Positions 1 through 5,259 are shown, counted from the first letter of the stretch. The stretch is 11,536 nt of DNA from Cyanobacteriota bacterium (GCA_027483425.1 JAIXUR010000632.1:1-11536); one strand, 5' to 3'. The notes: generated by a model not told the origin, from the letters alone. A program made the numbers and translations.

Positions 1-225
1 CTGTGGATGAGTGCGGTGGGTGTGGTCGGTCTCGGGTTGAACCTGCGGGCCTACGATTTTGTCTCCCAGGAGATTCGGGCGGCGGAAGACCCTGAGTTTG
101 AGACCTTCTACACCAAGAATATCTTGCTGAACGAAGGCATTCGGGCCTGGATGGCGCCCACCGACCAGCCCCATGAGAAGTTTGTATTCCCTGAAGAAGT
201 GCTGCCTCGCGGCAACGCTCTCTAA
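1..225 (+). CDS. psbD: Photosystem II D2 protein, C-terminal part (5' end outside window)
   Basis: D2 is one of the two reaction-centre core subunits of photosystem II in the thylakoid membrane. The 74 residues seen here match its well-known C-terminal part: the end of the last transmembrane helix (WMSAVGVVGL), the motif LNLRAYDFVSQE, the FETFYTKNILLNEGIRAWM segment, and the near-invariant end PEEVLPRGNAL. The frame is open to the left edge, so the first roughly 280 residues lie outside the window. In the usual psbD-psbC operon of cyanobacteria, psbC begins inside or just after the psbD end. Here no CP43 coding sequence follows, and an intrinsic terminator begins 58 nt after the stop. By inference this is a stand-alone psbD copy, like psbDII of Synechocystis or Synechococcus. 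The family call is very secure; the copy type is inferred. Confidence 0.97.
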   Translation: MWMSAVGVVGLGLNLRAYDFVSQEIRAAEDPEFETFYTKNILLNEGIRAWMAPTDQPHEKFVFPEEVLPRGNAL

Positions 226-283
226 GGGAGCTCCAAGGGAGCTACAACTCAAGACCTAAGTCAATAGATTTAGAATCTACAAC

Positions 284-316
284 CGGGGATGTGTTCAGCA
301 CATCCCCGTTTTTTTT
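284..316 (+). terminator. Intrinsic terminator of psbD
   Basis: A perfect 10-bp GC-rich stem (CGGGGATGTG at 284-293 with CACATCCCCG at 299-308) closes a 5-nt loop and is followed at once by eight T residues (309-316). This is a textbook rho-independent terminator, 58 nt after the psbD stop. A weaker hairpin (GGTCT 325-329 / AGACC 336-340) follows. The rest of the gap up to rpoZ has no gene; a CATAAT at 397-402 could be a -10 element but has no convincing -35. Confidence 0.92.
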
Positions 317-462
317 AATGGTTTGGTCTGTTTGTAGACCGTAGGAGCCCAACTATCCTCGGGTTTTTCACCCCTCCATCCACCTACCCCTCTCCCCATA
401 ATAGTCACCGCCCCAGGGATTCTTGGTAGTATGGAGGTTGAAGCTATTTACGTTAGGTTGTT

Positions 463-690
463 ATGGCGAAGCGTTCTCCCTTTGATAGCACCCAGGTTAT
501 GCGCCGCAGCGAAGATTTGATTCGCGCGGCCTCGAACCGCTATCGCATCACGGTGCAGGTGGCCAACCGGGCCCAGCGGCGGCGCTTTGAAGATTTTGAA
601 AACTACGAAGACCCCAAAATGAAGCCAGTGCTGCGGGCCATCATCGAGATGTCTGACGAGCTTACCCAGCCAGAGATTATTGGCGAATAA
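463..690 (+). CDS. rpoZ: DNA-directed RNA polymerase subunit omega
   Basis: Omega helps fold and assemble the beta' subunit of RNA polymerase; in cyanobacteria it also affects sigma-factor recruitment to the core. The 75-residue protein has the typical cyanobacterial omega sequence: N-terminal MAKRSPFDSTQVMRR, the core SEDLIRAASNRYRITVQVANRAQRRR, and the C-terminal PVLRAIIEMSDELTQPEIIGE. The length is normal for this clade. ATG at 463 is the only sensible start, since the conserved N-terminus begins there; a weak AGG lies about 6 nt upstream. The DUF1818 gene starts 14 nt after the stop, so the two are probably co-transcribed. Confidence 0.97.
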   Translation: MAKRSPFDSTQVMRRSEDLIRAASNRYRITVQVANRAQRRRFEDFENYEDPKMKPVLRAIIEMSDELTQPEIIGE

Positions 691-704
691 AGTGCCCCAG
701 TGCC

Positions 705-1073
705 ATGGGTCAACGGTTTACTAAAGAAGGCCAGGGGTGGCGTCTGGGCTGGGATGGGGATGCGCCCCTCTATAAGGGGTTGCTGGCTGGCTCAACCTGG
801 GCGATCGAGCTGACCGAGGCTGAGTTTCAGACCTTTTGCCGCTTGGTAGTCGAGATCGGTCAAACCATGGGGGCGATCGCCGCCGAACTCATGGCAGAAG
901 AACGCCTGGCCTGTGAAGCCGAAGCCGACTGCCTGTGGCTAGAGGCCGAGGGCTTTCCGGAGGCCTACAGCCTGCGGTTTATTTTGGCCACGGGCCGTCG
1001 CTGCGAAGGGGAATGGGATGTCGCCGCGACCCAACAGCTGACCCAGGCGGCCCGTCACCTGACGGTGTTTTAG
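705..1073 (+). CDS. DUF1818 family protein (cyanobacterial, unknown function)
   Basis: A 122-residue soluble protein recognised as DUF1818, a family known from cyanobacteria and without an assigned function. Visible family marks are the N-terminal GxGWRLGWD block (about residues 9-17), WAIELTEAEFQTFCRL (32-47), an acidic helix EERLACEAEADCLWLEAEG (65-83), and the C-terminal SLRFILATGRRCEGEWD stretch (89-105). There is no signal peptide or membrane segment. It starts 14 nt after rpoZ with no clear Shine-Dalgarno sequence, which suggests translation from the rpoZ transcript. A large palindrome begins 21 nt after the stop. The family assignment is from remembered sequence pattern. Confidence 0.88.
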   Translation: MGQRFTKEGQGWRLGWDGDAPLYKGLLAGSTWAIELTEAEFQTFCRLVVEIGQTMGAIAAELMAEERLACEAEADCLWLEAEGFPEAYSLRFILATGRRCEGEWDVAATQQLTQAARHLTVF

Positions 1074-1094
1074 CGGGGTGAGCCCGGCCCAGCG

Positions 1095-1130
1095 ATGCCA
1101 AGCCCCGGCCCTAGGGCCGGGGCTTGGCAT
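1095..1130. terminator. 36-bp perfect palindrome between convergent genes, probable bidirectional terminator
   Basis: Positions 1095-1130 form a perfect palindrome: left arm ATGCCAAGCCCCGGCCCT, right arm its exact reverse complement. As RNA this is a very GC-rich hairpin with a 16-bp stem and a CTAG loop. It lies 21 nt after the DUF1818 stop and 57 nt from the stop of the converging SH3 gene, the right place for a shared terminator. No T-tract follows on either strand, so it is not a canonical intrinsic terminator; it might instead be an mRNA 3'-end stabiliser or a dispersed palindromic repeat. Confidence 0.6.
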
Positions 1131-1158
1131 GGGATCATCCCCTTGGCTCGGGCGATCG

Positions 1159-1175
1159 CCCAGGGAAAGCCTGGG
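1159..1175 (-). terminator. Short hairpin just downstream of the SH3 gene
   Basis: CCCAGG (1159-1164) and CCTGGG (1170-1175) form a 6-bp stem around a 5-nt loop, extendable by G-U pairs. It lies about 12 nt past the minus-strand SH3 stop codon and so falls in its 3' UTR. It lacks a T-tract and overlaps a HIP1 site, so a terminator role is only suggested. Confidence 0.3.
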
Positions 1176-1187
1176 TGGCCAGTAGAC

Positions 1188-1838
1188 CTAGGCCCGACGG
1201 CTCAGGTTATCGCTGTAGCGCAGATAGTAGCTGGGCACCCAGCCTCCTCCAGTCAGCTCGACCCAGTCGTTGTCGTGGCGACCGGTCAGCCGCACATGCT
1301 CGCCGTTGGGCAGGCTACGCAAGATCCGCGCCTCACCGTTGGGATGCTCGCGGACATCCAGGGGGCTACCATTGGTATTCACGTAGCCCTCGGTATGAAC
1401 AATGTTGTCCACCGGGGTAACGGCTCCGGTGACGGCGCGATCGCGGCCTCGCAGCGCCGCCAACAGCAGGGGCAAGCCCAGCAGGGGCAGTAGTAGCCAC
1501 CACAGGCGGCCTAGGCCAGGGGCCTTCACGGCCTCAGTCGCACCGCCCACAAAATTACCGATGCCGGTGCTGGCGCTGAAGGGGCAGGTGAGGCGATCAA
1601 AGTTTTGGCCATCCTTGGTCAGGTTCAGCACCACCTCGACCTTGTCGCTATCGATGGCCCGGGACGATACCACCTGGGCCAGGTTAGGGTCGTAGCCATC
1701 GTCAGCGGCATGGTCGATGCAGGCGGTTTCGGCGGTCTTGAGCATTTCAGTGGTGGACTGGGCCCAACTGGGGGCAACAGTGGTCACCAGCAGGGCAGAC
1801 CCCCAGGCGATCGCCAGGGTTTTAGAAAGGGACTTCAT
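1188..1838 (-). CDS. Secreted/membrane-anchored bacterial SH3 domain protein
   Basis: A 216-residue protein of unknown role. Residues 1-26 look like a Sec signal peptide: basic KSLSK, a hydrophobic core, then APSWA before QS. A small N-terminal region with two cysteines (C40, C85), perhaps disulfide-bonded, follows. Next is a strongly hydrophobic, Leu/Trp-rich membrane segment (about 111-129) ending in RGRDR. The C-terminus carries a bacterial SH3 (SH3b) domain (about 152-206) with PLDVREHPNGEARILRSLPN and GGGWVPSYYL. SH3b domains often bind cell-wall peptides, so an envelope role is likely. If the signal peptide is cleaved, the positive residues after the membrane segment suggest the SH3 domain is cytoplasmic, which would be odd. 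The ATG at 1838 has a good ribosome site (GGAG, 8 nt spacing); an upstream in-frame start at 1925 would disrupt the signal peptide and run through a strong hairpin. Confidence 0.85.
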   Translation of the reverse strand: MKSLSKTLAIAWGSALLVTTVAPSWAQSTTEMLKTAETACIDHAADDGYDPNLAQVVSSRAIDSDKVEVVLNLTKDGQNFDRLTCPFSASTGIGNFVGGATEAVKAPGLGRLWWLLLPLLGLPLLLAALRGRDRAVTGAVTPVDNIVHTEGYVNTNGSPLDVREHPNGEARILRSLPNGEHVRLTGRHDNDWVELTGGGWVPSYYLRYSDNLSRRA

Positions 1839-1899
1839 ACGCTCTACTCCAAAATGGGGTTCTAAAGGGATATGAAGACCGAACGTACAACACAAATCT

Positions 1900-1929
1900 G
1901 GCCGTGGGAGGGTGAACCCTCCCACGGCC
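1900..1929 (-). promoter_or_regulatory. Strong 13-bp hairpin upstream of the SH3 gene
   Basis: Positions 1900-1912 (GGCCGTGGGAGGG) pair perfectly with 1917-1929 around a 4-nt loop. It lies 62 nt upstream of the SH3 start, so it may be in that gene's 5' leader. No T-tract follows on the minus strand, which argues against simple termination. It could be a leader structure, a transcript-stabilising 5' hairpin, or an operator dyad. Confidence 0.5.
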
Positions 1930-2063
1930 GCAATAGCTGTGATGCGGCGGTCAAAACTAGGCTTTTAAAGAGCCGGAGCTAGCGGCAAAATAGATTGCCT
2001 CACTCCACACTGGAGACTATAGGGGTGAATCATAAGAAACTCATAAGCGTTTAAGCAGCAGAA

Positions 2064-2107
2064 TCAGGCATTTTCTAAGTAACTAGAAATGCCTGACGGC
2101 CGTTTTT
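2064..2107 (+). terminator. Orphan plus-strand terminator-like stem-loop
   Basis: TCAGGCATTT (2064-2073) pairs perfectly with AAATGCCTGA (2087-2096). A bulged T and three further pairs (CTA/TAG) close a 6-nt loop. Five Ts follow at 2103-2107, six bases after the stem. The T-run is only on the plus strand, yet no plus-strand protein gene lies upstream, since 1188-1838 is minus. It may end an unannotated small RNA starting somewhere in 1930-2060, or be an orphan. Confidence 0.5.
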
Positions 2108-2181
2108 AATTAATTCTTAAAAGAAGAAATACCCAGGGGGGGATTTGATCTAAATTGACCCTCGAGTCACCGGTTAGGTTC

Positions 2182-2314
2182 AGAGGATGTTTGAAAAGGG
2201 TACGCCCTGGTGCTATTGACCCTGTCGCCACCGTAAATACCCTAGGGTATGAGCCACCTTGACCCACTTTCGCAGTATAAAGGCAGACTCTCTCTGGCTT
2301 TTCAAACACCCTCT
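2182..2314. mobile_element. MITE-like element with 17-bp terminal inverted repeats
   Basis: The left end AGAGGATGTTTGAAAAG (2182-2198) and right end CTTTTCAAACACCCTCT (2298-2314) are inverted repeats with 16 of 17 matches. They enclose about 100 bp with no transposase, and a 14-bp palindrome ATACCCTAGGGTAT (2237-2250) lies near the middle. This is the architecture of a miniature inverted-repeat transposable element moved in trans by an IS transposase. No exact target duplication is visible; if the element begins at GAGG, the flanks are TCA and TAA, not identical. The IS family is not assigned. Confidence 0.6.
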
Positions 2315-2455
2315 AAGTGAAGGCTGCCTAGCCCAGCGCGATGCTTAAAGTTGACAGGTTAAGACCTGGCCCCCTATGAGAAGTGCTTTAATTCGGCGAT
2401 CGCAGCTAGCTAAACCCTCTGCTGACCATGGTACCCGCGATCGCCGTTGATGCTG

Positions 2456-2632
2456 TTAATCGACAACGCGCAGGCGTCCCTGGCTCAGGGCATCATAAAC
2501 TCGGTTGATCAAAGCCGCATCCTTAGGGCTGAGATCGCGCTGGGAAAACATGGCCATCAATTGCTGCTGGTCATTGCGGGTCAGGCGGCGGGCCGCAAAC
2601 ATCTTTTCGATGGTTTGTTCGAGGTTTGACAT
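2456..2632 (-). CDS. Small conserved-looking cyanobacterial protein, 58 aa, unknown function
   Basis: Read on the minus strand from ATG at 2632 to TAA at 2456, this gives a 58-residue, charged, largely helical protein starting MSNLEQTIEKMFAARRLTRN and ending INRVYDALSQGRLRVVD. The middle contains DQQQLMAMFSQRDLSPKDAALI. The sequence is well behaved: regular amphipathic helices, no low complexity, no membrane segment. It resembles small hypothetical proteins of about 60 residues seen in other cyanobacteria, from memory only. The ribosome site is weak. It is divergent from the coiled-coil gene at 2950. No function can be given; the compact helix-turn pattern might bind nucleic acid or a partner protein, but no DNA-binding motif is clear. 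Confidence 0.8.
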   Translation of the reverse strand: MSNLEQTIEKMFAARRLTRNDQQQLMAMFSQRDLSPKDAALINRVYDALSQGRLRVVD

Positions 2633-2949
2633 AGGTAGCGCACTCTGGTTATCGAACCGTAGCCAGTCCAGGGAATTACAGAAAACAACTGGGTCTATAA
2701 AATCCCAGGGACCGTAACGCTTTGTATAGTAACTCGATTCTAAGCATGGGCCAAGGCGATCGCCTCAGCGATTTGACCGATCTATTTCCCTCACCTAGCC
2801 CGCTAGGAGCCGTGCCTATCCGTAGTCCTACTATCAGTAGCGTAAGCTACAGTAGCGGCCACGAGGTTGCTCACCCCCACCTACCGGGCTCTACAATCTA
2901 GGATTCACCAGATATACTCGTGCCATATGGAGTAGGAACTCAACAGCTA
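2633..2949. promoter_or_regulatory. Divergent intergenic region between the 58-aa gene and the coiled-coil gene
   Basis: These 317 bases separate two divergently transcribed genes and must hold both promoters, but no clear -35/-10 pair stands out. A HIP1 octamer lies at 2756-2763. A small hairpin GTAGC/GCTAC with loop GTAA spans 2837-2850 inside a stretch rich in repeated GTAG/CTAC tetramers (2822-2854). A 51-codon plus-strand frame at 2746-2901 has no ribosome site and no recognisable product. Confidence 0.4.
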
Positions 2950-3429
2950 ATGCAATACCTGGCCAAGGTTCAAAAAAAAGCATTCCTGGGCGGTGCAGAA
3001 CTCCAGTTGCTGGCCGAGCAGACCTCTGACTCGACCTGGACGCTGCTGGCGGCGGAGCGGATGGTCGAAACCACTCGCCTGCTGGCGTTTCAGGAGGGCA
3101 ATCTGGTGCTGGTCGAGATCGACAGCCTGAACCAGATCACCTCGGTGCAGGATGCCACCGCCTGGGTACTGGGTCTGGTGGAGCACTACCTCACCTATGG
3201 GGTGACCCCCGAAGCCCTGGAGCAGGAAATTGAGCGGGCTGAGCGATGGCGACAGTCGCTGACCCTCAAAAGCCAGGAGGTCGATCGCCGTGCCCTCGAA
3301 ACCGCCGCCCGCCGGGACGAAATTCAAGAGCTAGAGCGCAGCCTCAAGCAAGAACGTGAAGAGTTAGAAACCCGCTGGGAAGCGCTGCAACAGATTCAGG
3401 CAGACGCCCCGCCCCCTGCCGAAGGCTAG
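2950..3429 (+). CDS. Cyanobacterial hypothetical protein with C-terminal coiled coil
   Basis: A 159-residue soluble protein with no assigned function. Residues 1-80 look like a small mixed alpha/beta domain (MQYLAKVQKKAFLGGAELQL, then LVLVEID around 52-58). From about 86 to 150 the sequence is a long charged heptad-like helix rich in E, R, Q and L (for example RRDEIQELERSLKQEREELE), predicted as coiled coil, ending in a short proline-rich tail. I place the start at ATG 2950, where the family-like MQYLAKVQKK begins and AGGA lies about 12 nt upstream; an in-frame GTG at 2920 would add ten residues without a good ribosome site. Similar proteins occur in other cyanobacteria, from memory. It converges on rsmD with only 15 nt between stops. 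Oligomerisation through the coiled coil is likely; the role is unknown. Confidence 0.8.
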   Translation: MQYLAKVQKKAFLGGAELQLLAEQTSDSTWTLLAAERMVETTRLLAFQEGNLVLVEIDSLNQITSVQDATAWVLGLVEHYLTYGVTPEALEQEIERAERWRQSLTLKSQEVDRRALETAARRDEIQELERSLKQEREELETRWEALQQIQADAPPPAEG

Positions 3430-3444
3430 GCTGCTCGCTCTAGA

Positions 3445-3993
3445 CTACGGCAGGGTCGCCGGACCATAGAAGGCCAGGTGGGTGGTGCCGTAGCTTTTTT
3501 GCCGCACCAGATCGAGGCCAGGCGTCGCCGCTGGAGCCCAGGCCTCGGGGCTGTGTTCAACGGCGATCTCGCCCCCGACTGCCAGCAAATTCAAGCTCAC
3601 GACTCGTTCGAGCACCGGCCCATAGAGCTCGCTGCTATAGGGGGGGTCAAAGTAGATGCAGTCAAAGGGTTGGCCGTGCAGCCGCGACAGCTGCTTCACC
3701 ACATCGCCCCGAAACAGGCTAAAGGATTGATCGGCCTGGGCGACTTGCTGCCAGTTTTCGCGGGTCAGTTTGTAGGCACCGGGAGCCTGCTCAATGCCCA
3801 CCACCTCCGCCGCTCCCCGGCATAGGGCTTCGGCCCCCATCGCGCCGCTGCCGGTGCATAGATCGAGCCAGCGGCAGCCCACCAGGCGTCCCTGCCAGAT
3901 GTTAAACAGGGCCTCACGCACCCGCGCCGAGGTGGGGCGGGTATCTAAGCCAGGCAGGGTTTTGAGAACGCGGTTGCCATAGATACGCAGCAT
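3445..3993 (-). CDS. rsmD: 16S rRNA (guanine(966)-N2)-methyltransferase RsmD
   Basis: RsmD transfers a methyl group from S-adenosylmethionine to N2 of G966 in 16S rRNA, acting on the assembled small subunit. The 182-residue product shows the family marks in order: MLRIYGNR start, RPTSARVREALFNIW (19-33), SAM-binding motif I DLCTGSGAMGAEAL (44-57), the acidic residue after strand 2 (VVGIEQ, 64-69), and the catalytic DPPY (116-119). Length is normal. A longer reading frame runs upstream to 4215, but that part is only an out-of-frame shadow of hisH. The ATG at 3993 follows the hisH stop by 2 nt, so translation is probably coupled to hisH in one operon. The stop converges on the coiled-coil gene with no obvious terminator in the 15-nt gap. 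Confidence 0.95.
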   Translation of the reverse strand: MLRIYGNRVLKTLPGLDTRPTSARVREALFNIWQGRLVGCRWLDLCTGSGAMGAEALCRGAAEVVGIEQAPGAYKLTRENWQQVAQADQSFSLFRGDVVKQLSRLHGQPFDCIYFDPPYSSELYGPVLERVVSLNLLAVGGEIAVEHSPEAWAPAATPGLDLVRQKSYGTTHLAFYGPATLP

Positions 3994-3995
3994 GG

Positions 3996-4640
3996 CTAGG
4001 CTACAGCCACAGGGGTTTGGGCCTTGACCAAGGCGACAAAGTTGGCCAGCATAGTGAGACCCGCCGGGGCCGATTTTTCGGGGTGGTACTGCATGGCCAG
4101 GATATTGTCCTGGGCGATCGCCGCCGTGACCGTCTGACTGCCGTGGGTCACCGTGGCGGCATTCACCGCCGGATCCATAGGGACGGCGTAGTAGGAGTGC
4201 ACAAAGTACACCCAATCACCATCCTGAATGCCCTGCCACAGGGGACACTGGGGCTGGGTCAGCGTTAGCTGGTTCCAACCCATGTGGGGAATGGCAATGC
4301 GCGGCTCTTTTTGAAATTTCTGGATCCGGCCCGGAATGAGCCCTAGCCCAGCCTCTACTCCTTCGTCGCTACCGTCAAACAGCAACTGGAGGCCCAGGCA
4401 GATCCCGAGAAAGGGTTTGCCACGGGCAATCTCCCGCTTAATCGGCTCCACCAATCCCTTTGCGCGCAGGTTCTGCATGGCCGGGTCAAAGGCCCCATCC
4501 CCCGGCAACACCAGGGCATCGGCGGCCTCTAGATCGGCCACCAAGTCAGTAATGTGGGGGGTTGCCCCCGCCAGTGCCAGCCCCTTGCAGGCCGAATGCA
4601 GGTTGCCCATGTCGTAGTCAATTACGGCAATGTTAGCCAT
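3996..4640 (-). CDS. hisH: Imidazole glycerol phosphate synthase, glutaminase subunit HisH
   Basis: HisH hydrolyses glutamine and channels ammonia to HisF, which makes imidazole glycerol phosphate and AICAR in histidine synthesis; the pair acts in the cytoplasm. The 214-residue protein is a class I glutamine amidotransferase: IAVIDYDMGNLHS at the N-terminus, nucleophile C81 in GICLGLQLLF, and H186/E188 in QYHPEKS completing the triad. HSYY near 148-151 is also typical. The oxyanion-strand motif reads PGDGAF (46-51), with Asp where many HisH proteins have Val. The start has a good ribosome site (AGGAG, about 5 nt spacing). hisF is not in the window, and rsmD follows by 2 nt. Confidence 0.96.
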   Translation of the reverse strand: MANIAVIDYDMGNLHSACKGLALAGATPHITDLVADLEAADALVLPGDGAFDPAMQNLRAKGLVEPIKREIARGKPFLGICLGLQLLFDGSDEGVEAGLGLIPGRIQKFQKEPRIAIPHMGWNQLTLTQPQCPLWQGIQDGDWVYFVHSYYAVPMDPAVNAATVTHGSQTVTAAIAQDNILAMQYHPEKSAPAGLTMLANFVALVKAQTPVAVA

Positions 4641-4671
4641 CCGCTCTCCTAGGCTGATATCTCACTGACTG

Positions 4672-4689
4672 TATCCTACCTGGAGGATA
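4672..4689. promoter_or_regulatory. Dyad in the hisH / C15 peptidase divergent promoter region
   Basis: TATCCT (4672-4677) and AGGATA (4684-4689) form an exact 6-bp inverted repeat with a 6-nt spacer in the 85-nt divergent gap. It could be an operator dyad shared by the two genes or a weak hairpin. No cognate regulator is identifiable. Confidence 0.3.
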
Positions 4690-4697
4690 GGGAGAGA

Positions 4698-4721
4698 TTT
4701 TGAACTTTGAATTTTGAATTT
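4698..4721. repeat. Short heptamer tandem repeat (TTTTGAA-like, three copies)
   Basis: TTTTGAA (4698-4704), CTTTGAA (4705-4711) and TTTTGAA (4712-4718) lie head to tail, followed by TTT, just before the C15 peptidase ATG at 4726. Heptameric short tandem repeats are a known feature of many cyanobacterial genomes. This AT-rich block stands out in a GC-rich region and may vary in copy number, changing the promoter or leader spacing. Confidence 0.6.
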
Positions 4722-4725
4722 CCCT

Positions 4726-5259
4726 ATGCTACTCACTACCTTTGCGCCCTGGCGGGCCCACCAGACCTCCAATGCAGCCGATGACCTGGTGGCCCACTTG
4801 CACCATGGGCAGTTGCTACCGGCTAGGACTACAGTGCTGCGCCAGATTCCTGTCAGCTTTGAGCTGGCCCCCATTCGGGTGATGGCCAAGGTGGTCGAGC
4901 TCCAACCGGCGGTGGTGGTCTGCTGCGGCATGGCCGAGGGGCGCACCCATCTGAACCTGGAGCGCCACGGCAAGGGCGATGATCGGACGGTGTCAACCTC
5001 GCTACCCTTGGCCGATCTGATGGCGGATACGCACCTGACGGCAATCAGCGACTGTGCCGGTACCTACGTGTGCAACCACCTGTATTACCGGGTGCTGGGG
5101 GCGATCGCCCAGCACCACTGGCCAACCCAGGCATTATTTGTGCATATCCCTCCCTTGCTGCCAGCGACGCAGCCGTTCTTAGCCCAGGATCTGGCCCTGA
5201 TCCTGCAACGGCTGGCTGCCCTGCCCCGGTGCTCGGGGCAGCCTGATCCTCGGGGTTGA
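4726..5259 (+). CDS. Short pyroglutamyl-peptidase I-like protein (peptidase family C15)
   Basis: Pyroglutamyl peptidase I removes N-terminal pyroglutamate from peptides using a Glu-Cys-His set in the cytoplasm. This 177-residue protein keeps the family pattern: MLLTTFAPWRAHQTSNAADD at the start, CGMAEGRTHLNLERHG with the likely Glu at E79, SDCAGTYVCNHLYYRVL with nucleophile C116, and LFVHIPPL with H140. All three catalytic positions are present. It is shorter than classical Pcp (about 200-215 residues); most of the missing length lies between Glu and Cys, here 37 residues apart against about 63. Substrate choice may therefore differ. I choose ATG 4726; a TTG four codons upstream is possible. 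It is divergent from hisH and 92 nt before the MOSC gene, probably one transcript. Confidence 0.82.
   Translation: MLLTTFAPWRAHQTSNAADDLVAHLHHGQLLPARTTVLRQIPVSFELAPIRVMAKVVELQPAVVVCCGMAEGRTHLNLERHGKGDDRTVSTSLPLADLMADTHLTAISDCAGTYVCNHLYYRVLGAIAQHHWPTQALFVHIPPLLPATQPFLAQDLALILQRLAALPRCSGQPDPRG

Larger units (their letters stand above)
1839..2455. other. Gene-poor intergenic region with hairpins and a MITE-like element
   Basis: No convincing protein gene lies in these 617 bases. The region holds a 13-bp hairpin (1900-1929), a run of small hairpins (1960-1974, 1972-1986, 2003-2015), a terminator-like stem-loop with a T-run (2064-2107), a MITE-like element (2182-2314), a small CAGGT/ACCTG hairpin (2355-2368), and two HIP1 octamers (2396, 2437). 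A 67-codon minus-strand frame across the MITE (2106-2309) has no recognisable product. Confidence 0.7.

Noticed and set aside
226..462. psbC or another photosystem gene downstream of psbD
   Set aside because: No CP43-like sequence occurs in any frame, and a strong terminator is present.
1095..1865. Several plus-strand frames over the SH3 gene, one starting inside the 36-bp palindrome
   Set aside because: They are antisense to a protein with a signal peptide and a clear SH3b domain.
2106..2309. 67-codon minus-strand reading frame
   Set aside because: It runs through the MITE-like element, starts in its terminal repeat, has no ribosome site and gives no recognisable protein.
2351..2380. TTGACA - 18 bp - TATGAG promoter-like pair on the plus strand
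   Set aside because: The -10 match is poor, and no plus-strand gene follows for about 570 bases; chance is likely.
2447..2717. Two plus-strand frames opposite the 58-aa gene
   Set aside because: They are antisense shadows; the minus-strand product has a far more protein-like sequence.
2746..2901. 51-codon plus-strand frame starting MGQGDRLSDLTDLFP
   Set aside because: It has no Shine-Dalgarno, the second half is Ser/Pro/His-rich and partly made from GTAG/CTAC repeats, and it occupies the divergent promoter region.
3994..4215. 74-codon N-terminal extension of rsmD
   Set aside because: It lies inside hisH in another frame; RsmD's conserved N-terminus begins at 3993.
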